Assembly (NCBI RefSeq): GCF_030811655.1 | Contig: NZ_JAUSRE010000009.1 | Span: 108,959 to 172,958, forward strand | Reading direction: 5' to 3' | Source of the DNA: Pseudarthrobacter enclensis | GTDB taxonomy: Bacteria; Actinomycetota; Actinomycetes; Actinomycetales; Micrococcaceae | DNA: 64,000 nucleotides | In this document: positions 15,548 to 24,571 of the stretch, piece by piece | Position numbering within the stretch: position 1 is the first letter of the stretch | Layout of the letters: each line of letters begins with the position of its first letter | Notes under the pieces: model-generated | The model's input: the letters and a program-made list of their open reading frames with translations, nothing else | Databases searched by the model: none | What the model was told of the DNA's origin: nothing | Program-made: the position numbers and the translations under genes

Positions 15548-16420
15548 TCAGCTCAAAATGTCCTTGGTGACGAACCGCCCGTAGGCGAGCGCCCCGAACA
15601 CTGACACGTAGCCGGCCTGGAGCAGGGCGTTGCTGCCGAAGGAATCCCACACCATGGGTTGACGCAGCATGTCGCCAAAACCAAGCCAGTAATGGCTGAA
15701 CAGCCACGGGTGCAGCCACTCCAGCTGCGGCAGCTGGTCCAGGACCTGGGAGACCACGGACACCACCACCGTGGCTGCCATCGTTCCCACCGGAACCACC
15801 GTCATGGTGGACAGGAACAGTCCGATTGCGGACAGGCCGGCCAGGGATACTGCCAGGTAGGCGGCGATCAGCAGGATGCGCAGGGCCGCTTCCTGCGGTT
15901 GCACCACGCCGCCGGAGAGCAGCGTCACCGGACCTATGGGGAAGAGCGCCGCGCCGATGGCAGCCCCCGCGAGGCCGACGGTCAGGGGGGCGACGATACA
16001 GAAAGCCAGGGCGCCCGCGTACTTGACCAGGAGCAACCGCACGCGTCCGGCCGGCGCCACCAACAGGTAGCGGAGGGTCCCCAGGTTGGCCTCCCCGGCA
16101 ATCGTGTCCCCGGCCACCACCCCCACCGCGAGCGGCATGAACAGCGGAACCGACACCAGCATGGCGGTGAAGGCCACGAACAGCCCATTTTGGGTAATCC
16201 GGTCCAGGAACGCAGGTCCGCGGCCCGGCGGCACCGCAGAGGAGACCCTGACCGCGATGGCGGTGAGCACCGGAATTGCAGCGAGCGCCAGGAGCAGCGC
16301 CCATGTCCGCCGGCGGCCGAACAGGACCTTGAGCTCCGACCCGAGCAGGGACACCCCGGACCGGCGCGGCGCTGCAGCCTGCCGGGCAGTTCCTGCGGCT
16401 TCGGGTATGTCGGCGGGCAC
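15548..16420 (-). CDS. ABC-2 type transporter permease
   Basis: Membrane subunit of an exporter, about 290 residues. I chose the GTG at 16420, one base after the ATPase stop (TAG-T-GTG); a longer frame would overlap the ATPase. Six hydrophobic segments are visible, including WALLLALAAIPVLTAIAVRV, LFVAFTAMLVSVPLFMPLAV and AGLSAIGLFLSTMTVVPVG. The motif GDTIAGEANLGTLRYLLVAP is characteristic of ABC-2 permeases. It pairs with the upstream ATPase and a LolA-like protein in one minus-strand operon. Cargo unknown. Confidence 0.88.
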   Translation of the reverse strand: MPADIPEAAGTARQAAAPRRSGVSLLGSELKVLFGRRRTWALLLALAAIPVLTAIAVRVSSAVPPGRGPAFLDRITQNGLFVAFTAMLVSVPLFMPLAVGVVAGDTIAGEANLGTLRYLLVAPAGRVRLLLVKYAGALAFCIVAPLTVGLAGAAIGAALFPIGPVTLLSGGVVQPQEAALRILLIAAYLAVSLAGLSAIGLFLSTMTVVPVGTMAATVVVSVVSQVLDQLPQLEWLHPWLFSHYWLGFGDMLRQPMVWDSFGSNALLQAGYVSVFGALAYGRFVTKDILS

Positions 16421-16421
16421 A

Positions 16422-17477
16422 CTACTGGGCAACGTCGAATCCTTCCCCGGTGAGGGCAACAAAGCGTTCCTCAAGGCTTTCACGTTCGACGGCGAAGCCC
16501 CGGACGCGCACACCGGCCTGCACCAGGTGCGCCACGACGTCCTCGGGGAGCAGCGCCGGTTGTTTGGCGTCGGTTCCGAGCGCCGCTACGACGGTCTCGC
16601 CGTCGGGCTGAGTACGCAGGGCTCCCGGCAGTCCCGGTGCGGGGCCGCCCCGCTCAAGCTGTTCGGGCCTGGGCTGGCCGGCTGCACCGGGCTGTGCAGG
16701 CTCCGGCGCCAGGCCCAAACGGGCCAGGACCTGCCGGGCCGCACCGCCGTCAGGCGTCACCAACCGGAGCCGGGCGTTCCCGGCCTGCCGCAGCTCAGCA
16801 AGGGGTCCCTGCGCCACAAGCCTGCCCGCGCTCATGACGGCAGCGTGCGTGCACATCTGGTCCACCTCGGCCAGCAGGTGGCTGGACACAAAAACCGTGG
16901 TGCCCTCATTCGCCAGGGACCGGACCAGGTTGCGGACTTCCCGCGTCCCCTGCGGGTCCAGCCCATTGGTGGGTTCGTCCAGAACCAGCAGGTCCCGTGG
17001 CGACAGCAGCGCGTTGGCGATGCCCAGCCGCTGCTTCATGCCCAGGGAATACGCGTGTACCCGCTTCCCGGCGGCGTGTTCCAGCCCCACGCGCTCCAGG
17101 GCGTGGTCCACCCGTGCCCTGCGCGTGGAGGGCACGGTGTGGGGGCCCGCAGCATCCAGCCGGTGAAGATTCGCAGCGCCGGACAGAAAGGGGTAGAAGG
17201 CTGGCCCTTCCACCAGGGCGCCGACGCGCGGAAGTATGTCGTGGAGCTTGTCCGGCATCGCCTGCCCCAGCAGGCTGACCGTCCCTGAGGACGCGGCTGC
17301 AAGGCCCAGCAGCATGCGGATGGTGGTGGTCTTGCCGGAGCCGTTGGGGCCAAGGAACCCGAAGACCGTCCCGTGCGGGACGGCCAGGTCCACATGGTCG
17401 ACGGCGGACTGCCGGCCAAAGTGCTTGCTCAGGCCGCGGGTCTCGATGGCCAGCCCGCCGGTCACCGGGCCGCTCAT
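16422..17477 (-). CDS. ABC transporter ATP-binding protein
   Basis: Energising subunit of the exporter, 351 residues from ATG 17477. Walker A is GPNGSGKTTT (43-52), the signature is YSLGMKQRL, Walker B is LLVLDEPTNGLD and the switch is SSHLLAEVDQM. A C-terminal extension after about residue 225 contains a low-complexity stretch rich in Pro, Gly and Gln before the last motif ERFVALTGEGFD. It lies 44 nt downstream of the LolA-like gene and immediately upstream of the permease. DrrA/CcmA-like proteins of this form drive export of lipids, drugs or proteins. Confidence 0.92.
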   Translation of the reverse strand: MSGPVTGGLAIETRGLSKHFGRQSAVDHVDLAVPHGTVFGFLGPNGSGKTTTIRMLLGLAAASSGTVSLLGQAMPDKLHDILPRVGALVEGPAFYPFLSGAANLHRLDAAGPHTVPSTRRARVDHALERVGLEHAAGKRVHAYSLGMKQRLGIANALLSPRDLLVLDEPTNGLDPQGTREVRNLVRSLANEGTTVFVSSHLLAEVDQMCTHAAVMSAGRLVAQGPLAELRQAGNARLRLVTPDGGAARQVLARLGLAPEPAQPGAAGQPRPEQLERGGPAPGLPGALRTQPDGETVVAALGTDAKQPALLPEDVVAHLVQAGVRVRGFAVERESLEERFVALTGEGFDVAQ

Positions 17478-17521
17478 CCGTTTGGTCCCAGCCCGGCAGG
17501 CACTGCCCGTTCGGCCGCCAC

Positions 17522-18718
17522 TTACCGAGCCGCTGCTGCTGCGGACTGCAGCCTCTCCGCCGGCACCATTCCAGCGAAGATCCGGCCGTCGTCGGTGATC
17601 AAAACGTTGAGCAGGGCGGTAGACAGCAGCCGTCCGCCAGGGACTGCGACGGCGGCCTGGGACAGGAGCGGGTCCTGCAGCAGGGATCCTGCCGCAGAAG
17701 CTGAACCGTGCAGGGTGCCCACCACGGTCTCCCATCCCGTCCCGGTCACGGATACGTTGCCTTTGGCGTCGCCGTGCATTGCTCCGGGGGTGTGGGCGCC
17801 GGAGGGACCATGGGGCCTATCCGGAACCGGGAGCTCCTTGACCGTGCTGCCGGGCGGCGGGGTGAAGGCGAAGACGGACGCGTCCGGCGCCTCCAGCGAG
17901 AGGCTGGTGAACTGTGAAACGAATGCCGGCTTGCCAGCTCCTCGTGCCGTCACCTGGACGGACAGGGGCATGCCGTTTTCACCGTCGACGGCGATGGCCA
18001 CCCTGCCCACCAGGGTGCCGTCAGTGCGTGGCTCGATCAGCAGGTTGTAGGCGGCCCGTCCGGCTACGGAAACGTCCGGACCCACTGAAACGGCAGTAGT
18101 GGGGTCAATCCTGGACAGGAATTGCTGGGCAACGTCGGCAGGTGTGTGCACGCCGCCGCCCCCCTGCCGCTCCTTCGACTGCGCCGGGTCCTGGACGTGC
18201 GCCGGCAGCGTGGCATGTTCTGCCGTGTTGTCCTTGGAGGAATAGAACCAGACGTCACTGCCGTGGCGGACCACGTCCCGTTCGGCAAGTTGATCCATCA
18301 CCTGGATGCGTGCGTTGTCCTGGCCGTCCATGAAGACACGGGCGCTGTGCTTGCCGGAGAGCAGTTCAATCACCGAAGCCACGCTGCCCGGGGACGCAGG
18401 TCCTGCAGGCTTTCCGGCTGCAGGCAGCTCCGGCAGCCCCAGGTCTGCAGACTGTTCGACAGTCCCGGAGAACGCCCGCACCTGATGGCCCGCTGCGAGT
18501 TCCAGGACCTGGGCCGGTGTCTTGGCCGGCAATGGGTTGCTGGCGCCTGCCGGCAGGGACCCGGCGAGCGAGGCCGCGGCGATAACCACCGGGGCCGCCG
18601 CGGCAGGCAGCCACCGCAGCCACGGCCTGCGGCGCCGTGCGCCATCCCCGTGCATCCGTGTAGGTTGCGCTTGCGTTTGTTGCGACTGTCCGCCGGAGTC
18701 CAGCCTGTCGGAGCCCAT
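17522..18718 (-). CDS. LolA-like secreted/membrane-anchored protein
   Basis: A 398-residue protein with a basic N-terminus and a signal anchor (LPAAAAPVVIAAASLAGSLP, about 37-56). A beta-rich body resembles the LolA/RseB/LppX half-barrel: FSGTVEQSADLGLPEL, ARVFMDGQDNARIQVMDQLA, DVWFYSSKDNTAEH, and later YNLLIEPRTDGTLVGRVAIA. In actinobacteria such proteins often precede an ABC-2 exporter, as here, and may sense or carry a lipid. It is the first gene of a three-gene operon. The function is inferred from fold likeness and context only. Confidence 0.65.
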   Translation of the reverse strand: MGSDRLDSGGQSQQTQAQPTRMHGDGARRRRPWLRWLPAAAAPVVIAAASLAGSLPAGASNPLPAKTPAQVLELAAGHQVRAFSGTVEQSADLGLPELPAAGKPAGPASPGSVASVIELLSGKHSARVFMDGQDNARIQVMDQLAERDVVRHGSDVWFYSSKDNTAEHATLPAHVQDPAQSKERQGGGGVHTPADVAQQFLSRIDPTTAVSVGPDVSVAGRAAYNLLIEPRTDGTLVGRVAIAVDGENGMPLSVQVTARGAGKPAFVSQFTSLSLEAPDASVFAFTPPPGSTVKELPVPDRPHGPSGAHTPGAMHGDAKGNVSVTGTGWETVVGTLHGSASAAGSLLQDPLLSQAAVAVPGGRLLSTALLNVLITDDGRIFAGMVPAERLQSAAAAAR

Positions 18719-18764
18719 AAGTAAAGACTACGCCCGTACCTGGGGGTCTGGGTGGCTCCCGCAG

Positions 18765-21566
18765 CTACCTATCCTGCAACGGTCCGTGAGGTTCCGGGAC
18801 AACGGTTCCCGCACCGCCGTCGACCGTTATTGTTTGCCCGGTGGCAATTGCACTGGTGGCATCCGGAACCCCGACGACGGCGGGGATGCCGTATTCCCTG
18901 GCCACGACAGCGCCGTGCGAATTGGCGCCGCCCATCTCCATCACCAGCCCTCCGGCAGTCAGGAACAGCGGCGTCCAGCCGGGATCGGTGGACGGGGCCA
19001 CCAGGATTTCACCCGGTTCAAGGCGGGCTCCGACAGGATCCAGGATGACACGGGCCACACCGGTCACCGTTCCGGCCGATGCGGGGCTGCCTGCCAGGGC
19101 TCCTTCCGCCCCGTTTCCGACGACGGTGCGCACCGCTTCGGGTTCGGTGCCGTCCGAGAGCAGCACCCTGGGGATGTGCCGGCGCCTGAGCTCCCGGTCA
19201 TATTCCGGCTGCCGTGCGGCCACGAGGGCACGAAGGTCAGGGTCACGGGTCCCGTGGTCGGCGTGGCCGGTCAAGGCCTGGCGGACTTCGCCGAAGTCCA
19301 GGAAGAACACGTCGTCAGGCCGGTCAGTCCTGCCCGACTGTGCCAGTTCCGCGCCCACCAGGAGCAGTTGGCGCCGGATTTCAGCGAGGCCAAGAACCAG
19401 ATGGTACTTGGGCAGTTCGCGCAGGCCGGCGAACAGGCGGGCCCTGTGCAGGGCGGCCCGCACCAGCCTTCCCTGGATCCTGCCCCGTGCAGCGGCCTGG
19501 GCAACGAGCTGGTCCACCTGTGCTTCCGCGTCCTCGGCGGCCTTGCTGAACTGGACATCAGGCGCCAGGGCCGGATCCTCCAGCCGGAGGTAGTTGGCAA
19601 GGATGCCCAGGATATGCGCCGGGTCCTCCGACCAGCGTGGCAGCCCGAGGTCGATCTCGCCCACGGCCCGGTGTCCGTAGGAGCTGAGGAACCTGGCCAG
19701 GGCGGCGTCCAGGCGCGCGGGCAGCTCCCCGGCGTGGAACGCAGCTGCGAGGACGTTGGGTTGGCCGGTCATCAGGACGCAACGGGACTGGGGGTCGTCG
19801 CGGATGGCCTTTGCCAGGTCCCACAGCTCCAGGTCCATCTCCGTGGTGACATTGTTCGGCAGCCCTCGGATCACCGGCTGCAGTTCGCTCCACGCCTTGC
19901 CGCCCAACAGCTTTCCCGCAAGGCCCAGCATGGCGAAACCCAACGCAGGAAGGGGAAGGATGGCCGGGACGATCCGGAAGAGGCGTGAGCCAAGGAGTGA
20001 CTCGACGTGGTCCAGCCGCGCCAGGGGTCCGGCACCGGGCCCGGGCGCCAGCGACGCCTCGAATTCCCGCGTGAACCGGTCAACCCGCCGGAGGGCAGCT
20101 TCCGGCCGCACCAGGGCATGAAGCAAAGTGCCTGGCACTTTCGCCCGGGCTGCCACAGGCACAACGTGGCGCAGCAGGCCGAACGGGGTCCGCGTGGTTA
20201 CCGAAAAGGCCGGGTCCTCGAACAGCTGCCGCATGACCGCTGCCGTCCGTGCCTCCATGATGTCGAAAACCCGGGGAACGAGGCGGCGGCCGATGCTGCT
20301 GCGGATGGGGGTGGTGAAGTCGACGTAGATCCGCTGCCCGGCTTCGGCGTAGGGGGACGGTCCGCGTCGGGGATCAGGAACGGGAAATCCCGCGGCGGCC
20401 GCAACCGAGGACGCGATGAGGCGGACGGCTGCGAGCCCCATGGGCGTGAGCGGCCGGGTGAGCCCCTGCGCCAGGCTGAAGCAAAGATACGCCCGGGTGC
20501 CGCCGTACGGGGAACTGCGATACCGGACATTGCCCGCAGCGCCGTTGCTCCGGGGGACCGGGTACAGGGTGGTGATCGGCCTGGACTGGGTGAGCCATAG
20601 GCTGCCGGCCCGGTCGATGGCCCACTCGGTGTCCTGTGGGGCACCGAAATGCTCCTGCGCCTGAAGCCCCAGCCGCACCAGCGCGGCAACCTGGCTGTCC
20701 GCCAGGCAGGCGGCGCCTCGCGCGGCGGGCACTGCCCTGACCCCGGTTCCGCCGCCGGGAAGCGCCGTTACCTCCACGCTCTTGTCACCGACCTCGCGCT
20801 CCAGCACCACACCGGTGAGGGCGTCCACCACGAAATGGTCCGGATTGACTGCGCCGGAGACAACAGCCTCACCGAGGCCTGGGGTGGCGTCGATTGACAC
20901 CTGCCTGCGGCTTCCGGTGAGCGGGTTTGCCGTAAACATCACTCCCGCCGCAGCGGCGTCCACCATGTGTTGGACCACCACCGCAAGGGCCACGCTGGCC
21001 GGGTCGATGCCCAGGCTGGCCCGGTAGGCGGTTGCCCGCTCCGTCCACAGCGATGCCCAGCATCGGCGGACCGCATCAAGCACCGCCGGCACTCCCACGA
21101 CATTGAGGTAGGTGTCCTGCTGCCCGGCGAAGCTGGCAAAAGGAAGGTCCTCTGCTGTGGCCGAGGACCTCACGGCCACTGGAACATCTGGACCCATCGC
21201 TGTGTAGGCCCTCTCCACGGCCGCGGAAACCGCCGGCGGGATCGGAGCTGCCAGGATCGCTGCCCGCGCCGTGCCAGCCAGTTCATCCAGTTGGTCCGGC
21301 TCCAACCCGGCGCCGCCGGCGGCAAGTGCAGCGTAGACCCCGGCCAGAGCAGGAAGCAGGGGGCCGGAGGCACCGGTTACCTGCCGATAACCGGCGGTGG
21401 TCACGCAAAACCCGTCCGGAACAGGCAAACCGGCGGACAACAACTTCCCCAGGTTGGCGGCCTTGCCACCAACCTGGGCCAGCATCCCTGCGTCGACGCG
21501 GCCCAGTTCCAGCACCAGCGCGGTGTCCGTGGTGGTGCCGGCCAACGGTGGCCCTTGCTGCTCCAT
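18765..21566 (-). CDS. PEP/pyruvate-binding domain protein (PEP synthase- or rifampin phosphotransferase-like)
   Basis: A large cytoplasmic enzyme of 933 residues. The N-terminal ATP-grasp (PPDK-N) domain starts at about residue 18 (LGRVDAGMLAQVGGKAANLG) and includes VAVRSSATAEDLPFASFAGQ and ATPGLGEAVVSG. A long central region follows. The C-terminal swivelling phosphohistidine domain has GGANSHGAVVAREYGIPAVV with catalytic His884. This ATP-grasp, middle, His-domain order without a TIM barrel fits rifampin phosphotransferase-like proteins better than PEP synthase, but the true substrate is unknown. The ATG follows an AAGG site, 66 nt after the universal stress gene, so the two are probably co-transcribed. 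Confidence 0.8.
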   Translation of the reverse strand: MEQQGPPLAGTTTDTALVLELGRVDAGMLAQVGGKAANLGKLLSAGLPVPDGFCVTTAGYRQVTGASGPLLPALAGVYAALAAGGAGLEPDQLDELAGTARAAILAAPIPPAVSAAVERAYTAMGPDVPVAVRSSATAEDLPFASFAGQQDTYLNVVGVPAVLDAVRRCWASLWTERATAYRASLGIDPASVALAVVVQHMVDAAAAGVMFTANPLTGSRRQVSIDATPGLGEAVVSGAVNPDHFVVDALTGVVLEREVGDKSVEVTALPGGGTGVRAVPAARGAACLADSQVAALVRLGLQAQEHFGAPQDTEWAIDRAGSLWLTQSRPITTLYPVPRSNGAAGNVRYRSSPYGGTRAYLCFSLAQGLTRPLTPMGLAAVRLIASSVAAAAGFPVPDPRRGPSPYAEAGQRIYVDFTTPIRSSIGRRLVPRVFDIMEARTAAVMRQLFEDPAFSVTTRTPFGLLRHVVPVAARAKVPGTLLHALVRPEAALRRVDRFTREFEASLAPGPGAGPLARLDHVESLLGSRLFRIVPAILPLPALGFAMLGLAGKLLGGKAWSELQPVIRGLPNNVTTEMDLELWDLAKAIRDDPQSRCVLMTGQPNVLAAAFHAGELPARLDAALARFLSSYGHRAVGEIDLGLPRWSEDPAHILGILANYLRLEDPALAPDVQFSKAAEDAEAQVDQLVAQAAARGRIQGRLVRAALHRARLFAGLRELPKYHLVLGLAEIRRQLLLVGAELAQSGRTDRPDDVFFLDFGEVRQALTGHADHGTRDPDLRALVAARQPEYDRELRRRHIPRVLLSDGTEPEAVRTVVGNGAEGALAGSPASAGTVTGVARVILDPVGARLEPGEILVAPSTDPGWTPLFLTAGGLVMEMGGANSHGAVVAREYGIPAVVGVPDATSAIATGQTITVDGGAGTVVPEPHGPLQDR

Positions 21567-21632
21567 GTCTGCCTTAGGTCCGAAATTCCCTGCGACCGGA
21601 CGGCTCTGGCGCCCGGTGGGTAACAGTGGGCG

Positions 21633-22673
21633 TCAGGCGGCGTCACCCAGGATGGGGCCGAACCGTGCGCGGTCAGCCAGCCTGGGGTCCTCGCGGTCCG
21701 GAACCACCATGACCGGGCCCTTGGCGTGGTGGAGCACGCCGTCCGACGTTGAGCCCAGGAGCATGCCGGTGAAGCCGCCTCGGCCGCGGGTGCCCACTAC
21801 TACCAGTTCAACGTGCCGGCTTTCCTCGACGAGCACGTCAACGGGGGATCCGTCCTTGAGTTCGTAACCGGCCTGCAGATGCGGGTAGTGGCTGCGGAGC
21901 CAGGACATGCCGGCATCAAGGGTGACCCGAATGTCGTCAAACAGGGCCTTCCGGTCCATGGGTGCGGGAACCCAGGCAAGGGAGCCGCTGTATTGGGGAA
22001 CGGCGCAGACCACGCGGAGGGAGGCACCCAGTCGTTCCGCCTGGTCCGCGGCTTCCAGGACCGCGACGCGCGCCTGCTCGGAGCCATCAACGCCGACCAC
22101 CACCACGTTCTCCACCGGCGGGTGCCCGGATTTGGCCTGCTCCGCCTTGACGCGGCGGTCCTCAATGGTCTGGCCGAGCCGGTCCGAACAGAACAGCGGG
22201 ACCGTCACCGTGGGGCATTTGGCGTGGGCAGGCAGGGCGCTGCTGACCGAGCCCAGGAGCCGGCCCACAAAACCGCCCCGTCCCCGGGTGCCCACCACCA
22301 GGAGTTCGGCAGTTTCGGAGATTTCCAGCAGGACTCCTGCGGCGTCACCGTTCTCCACGGATGAAGTGACCTCGACGTCGTACGCGGAAACCTTCTCAAG
22401 GGCCTGCCTGGCGATTGCCTCGGCCCCCTCGCGGATAACGGAATCATCCACTGTGGCGTAGCCCCCGTCGAGGCCGGACGCGGCGAAAATGGGCACTGAA
22501 TAGGCGGTGACGATATGGAGCGGACGACGGCGGCGCTGGGCTTCCCGCGCGGCCCACACCAGGGCGCACTGGCCGTGGTCCGAACCGTCCACGCCCACCA
22601 CGATGCCGTGGGGAGCGGAAGAGGCACTACCACCATTCCGGGCCGGATCCGGATGCAACTCTCGTGAGCCCAT
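21633..22673 (-). CDS. Tandem-domain universal stress protein
   Basis: A 346-residue protein with two UspA domains (about 22-165 and 180-325). Each carries an ATP-binding G-2X-G-9X-G(S/T) pattern (GTRGRGGFVGRLLGS and GTRGRGGFTGMLLGS) and a GVDGS start strand. The ribosome-binding site GAGGAGG precedes the ATG. Tandem Usp proteins of this type respond to starvation, hypoxia or stationary phase in actinobacteria. It is the first gene of a likely two-gene unit with the PEP-utilising enzyme. Confidence 0.93.
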   Translation of the reverse strand: MGSRELHPDPARNGGSASSAPHGIVVGVDGSDHGQCALVWAAREAQRRRRPLHIVTAYSVPIFAASGLDGGYATVDDSVIREGAEAIARQALEKVSAYDVEVTSSVENGDAAGVLLEISETAELLVVGTRGRGGFVGRLLGSVSSALPAHAKCPTVTVPLFCSDRLGQTIEDRRVKAEQAKSGHPPVENVVVVGVDGSEQARVAVLEAADQAERLGASLRVVCAVPQYSGSLAWVPAPMDRKALFDDIRVTLDAGMSWLRSHYPHLQAGYELKDGSPVDVLVEESRHVELVVVGTRGRGGFTGMLLGSTSDGVLHHAKGPVMVVPDREDPRLADRARFGPILGDAA

Positions 22674-23094
22674 GGGGGCCGCCTCCTCGCGATACGCCTG
22701 ATGTTGCGGCTATTCTGCCAGAAAACAGACCGTTCCCCGCGCACTCGCGGCACCGGCACTGCCGGCACGAAAGGACCGTTCCCGTTTCCCACTATTCTCC
22801 GTGCCCTACGCCTTAGCAAGCCTGCCCAGAAGGGGAGGGCGAAACGTTATCCACAGCCTTTCCACAGCCATGAGGGAGGCGTCTTGACGCCACGGGGGAT
22901 GTTTTCCTGATGGGGCTATCCACCGCCGCATTTGTTCTGTAGTCTTCAGGACATTGTTGGTCCGGGACGCCAACTGCAACTTCCTGCCAGGACGGTCCCG
23001 GCCATGCTCTGCGTCCGTACTTTGGGGGGTATCGGGACCGCGCGCCGGCGAGGACGCCGGCAACCGCCGAAAGCTTCAAGGGAGGGAAACTGTA
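22674..23094. other. Intergenic region between divergent universal stress and NAD(P)-binding genes
   Basis: No supported gene in about 420 bp. It contains GGCACC-GGCACTGCC-GGCACG repeats near 22750 and a TTATCCACA (22847-22855) that matches a DnaA box but is single. TTGACG at 22882 could be a -35 element for the plus-strand gene. Short open frames here lack a ribosome-binding site and any recognisable domain. Confidence 0.5.
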
Positions 23095-23757
23095 GTGTCA
23101 AGCATGCCTGGGGATGCCGGGACCGAACAGACCACCACTGTCATCATTGGCACGGGACTGTCCGGGCTGGCCGTGGCCGCGGAACTGCGCCGCCACGGAG
23201 TGCAGTCCATTGTGGTGGACGGCCTGGACATCCTTGGCGCCGGCCAGCCCGCCAATACGTCGTCCCTGCAGCGCTGTGACGCGGCGGACAGCGACACTCT
23301 CCGGGAGCGGAACGAAATCCTGCGGCACCTGCGCAATTACGCGGCAAGCCACAGCGTGGACGTCCGGAACAGCACGCGCGCAGTCCAGCTCACCATGCTT
23401 GAAGGTCCTGAAGGGGCCACCGCCCCGCAATGGCAGGTGCACACGCCCACAGGCATCCTGGTGGCCGACCACATTGTCCTGACCCGCTGCGCCCACAGCC
23501 AGCTGCGCCGCATGCTCAACGATTTCGGCATCGCCGTTGGGCGGAATGTGGCAGCAGCGATGCGGGCCATCGGCATTTACCTGGTGGGCGTGGGTGAACT
23601 GATCACGCCCTCACCCAAGGAAGTGCTGCGCCAGGCCAAGACCGTGGGCCAGGCCATTTCCGCCAAGGTCAATCCGGACAGCGGCCAATCGTCCGGCGCC
23701 CCCCGCTCCAACAGCTCCTTCCCGGCAACAGGCGGCTTTGCGGTGCTGACCTGCTGA
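23095..23757 (+). CDS. Short Rossmann-fold NAD(P)/FAD-binding protein
   Basis: About 220 residues from GTG 23095, which follows GGGAGGGAAA at good spacing; an ATG nine bases later is possible. It carries the dinucleotide-binding motif VIIGTGLSGLAVAAELRRHG, then ADHIVLTRCAHSQLRRML, which resembles the second strand of flavin monooxygenases. It is far shorter than full FAD monooxygenases (about 400 residues or more) and has no visible substrate-binding domain. It is therefore either a reduced stand-alone Rossmann protein or a remnant. The Ser/Asn-rich tail (SGAPRSNSSFPATGG) is probably disordered. Confidence 0.65.
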   Translation: MSSMPGDAGTEQTTTVIIGTGLSGLAVAAELRRHGVQSIVVDGLDILGAGQPANTSSLQRCDAADSDTLRERNEILRHLRNYAASHSVDVRNSTRAVQLTMLEGPEGATAPQWQVHTPTGILVADHIVLTRCAHSQLRRMLNDFGIAVGRNVAAAMRAIGIYLVGVGELITPSPKEVLRQAKTVGQAISAKVNPDSGQSSGAPRSNSSFPATGGFAVLTC

Positions 23758-23809
23758 GGCTCTTCCCGGCTCCAGCCGGGCCTCCTCCGACCCGTCCTGC
23801 GTGCGGGGC

Positions 23810-24460
23810 CTACTCCCCGCGGTTTTCCCCCACATCCCCGTCATCCCCGTCGCCGGTCAAGCGGCGCCTGGCCAGCACGCCAAGGGCCACCAAAAGCCCC
23901 ACGGCGACAACTGCGAAAATCACGATGCTCCATTGGAAGGGCTCCCCTGAGCCGGCAGGTTCCGACGGCTCCTCCGTCACCCCGGGCTTCGCGGTTCCCA
24001 TTCCCGGAACGGCACCGGCCGTCGTCGGAATCCCCGTTGCCGGCGTTCCGGAGGGGGCAGCACCTGGCTGGACAGCACCGGCGGCGACCGTGAAGGTGAA
24101 CGTTCCCTCAATGGGGTGCGAGTCGGAGCCGGCCACCCGCCACGCCACCGTGTACGCGCCGGCAGGGCCACCGGACCGGAGCCTTTGCGTGGCCACGTTG
24201 CCGACGATCTCGACCGGTCCGTCGGCCCATTCGGTGCCGCCGGCATCCTTGACCGAGAATGACGAACCAATGCCCAGCGGCTTATCGCTGAAGGTCACGG
24301 AGACGTCATTCGGCGGGGCCGCCAGCGAAGCCCCCTGCGCGGGGCTGGTGGATTCCGCTGCATCATGGGCGGAGGCCGGGCCGGCCAGGCCCAGCGTTGC
24401 GGCGGCAAGAACAAGAAGACCGAGCGCCAGGTTCAGCAACTTGGGACGGACTGGGCGCAT
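23810..24460 (-). CDS. copC: CopC-domain copper resistance protein
   Basis: Secreted, membrane-anchored copper-binding protein of 216 residues starting MRPVRPKLLNLALG, with ribosome-binding site AAGGAG. The signal peptide ends in PASA/HDAAES, so the mature protein would start with His, the first ligand of the CopC Cu(II) site. The second conserved region is SDSHPIEGTFTFTV, matching the DxHP motif. The C-terminal part has a Pro/Gly linker and a membrane anchor (VIFAVVAVGLLVALGVL) followed by RRR. No CopD is adjacent. Confidence 0.9.
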   Translation of the reverse strand: MRPVRPKLLNLALGLLVLAAATLGLAGPASAHDAAESTSPAQGASLAAPPNDVSVTFSDKPLGIGSSFSVKDAGGTEWADGPVEIVGNVATQRLRSGGPAGAYTVAWRVAGSDSHPIEGTFTFTVAAGAVQPGAAPSGTPATGIPTTAGAVPGMGTAKPGVTEEPSEPAGSGEPFQWSIVIFAVVAVGLLVALGVLARRRLTGDGDDGDVGENRGE

Positions 24461-24571
24461 GTTTGGGCTGCTCCTTGTGTTGGCTTCCTTACAGACTAGG
24501 CGAAATTGGCGGCGCGCCCGGGGCCGCACCATTAGGATGCAGGTATCCCCACACACTCCCCCGGAGGACTA

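Noticed and set aside
22847..22866. TTATCCACA followed by TTTCCACA, resembling DnaA boxes
   Set aside because: Only one consensus box and no dnaA, dnaN or AT-rich unwinding element nearby, so not an origin.
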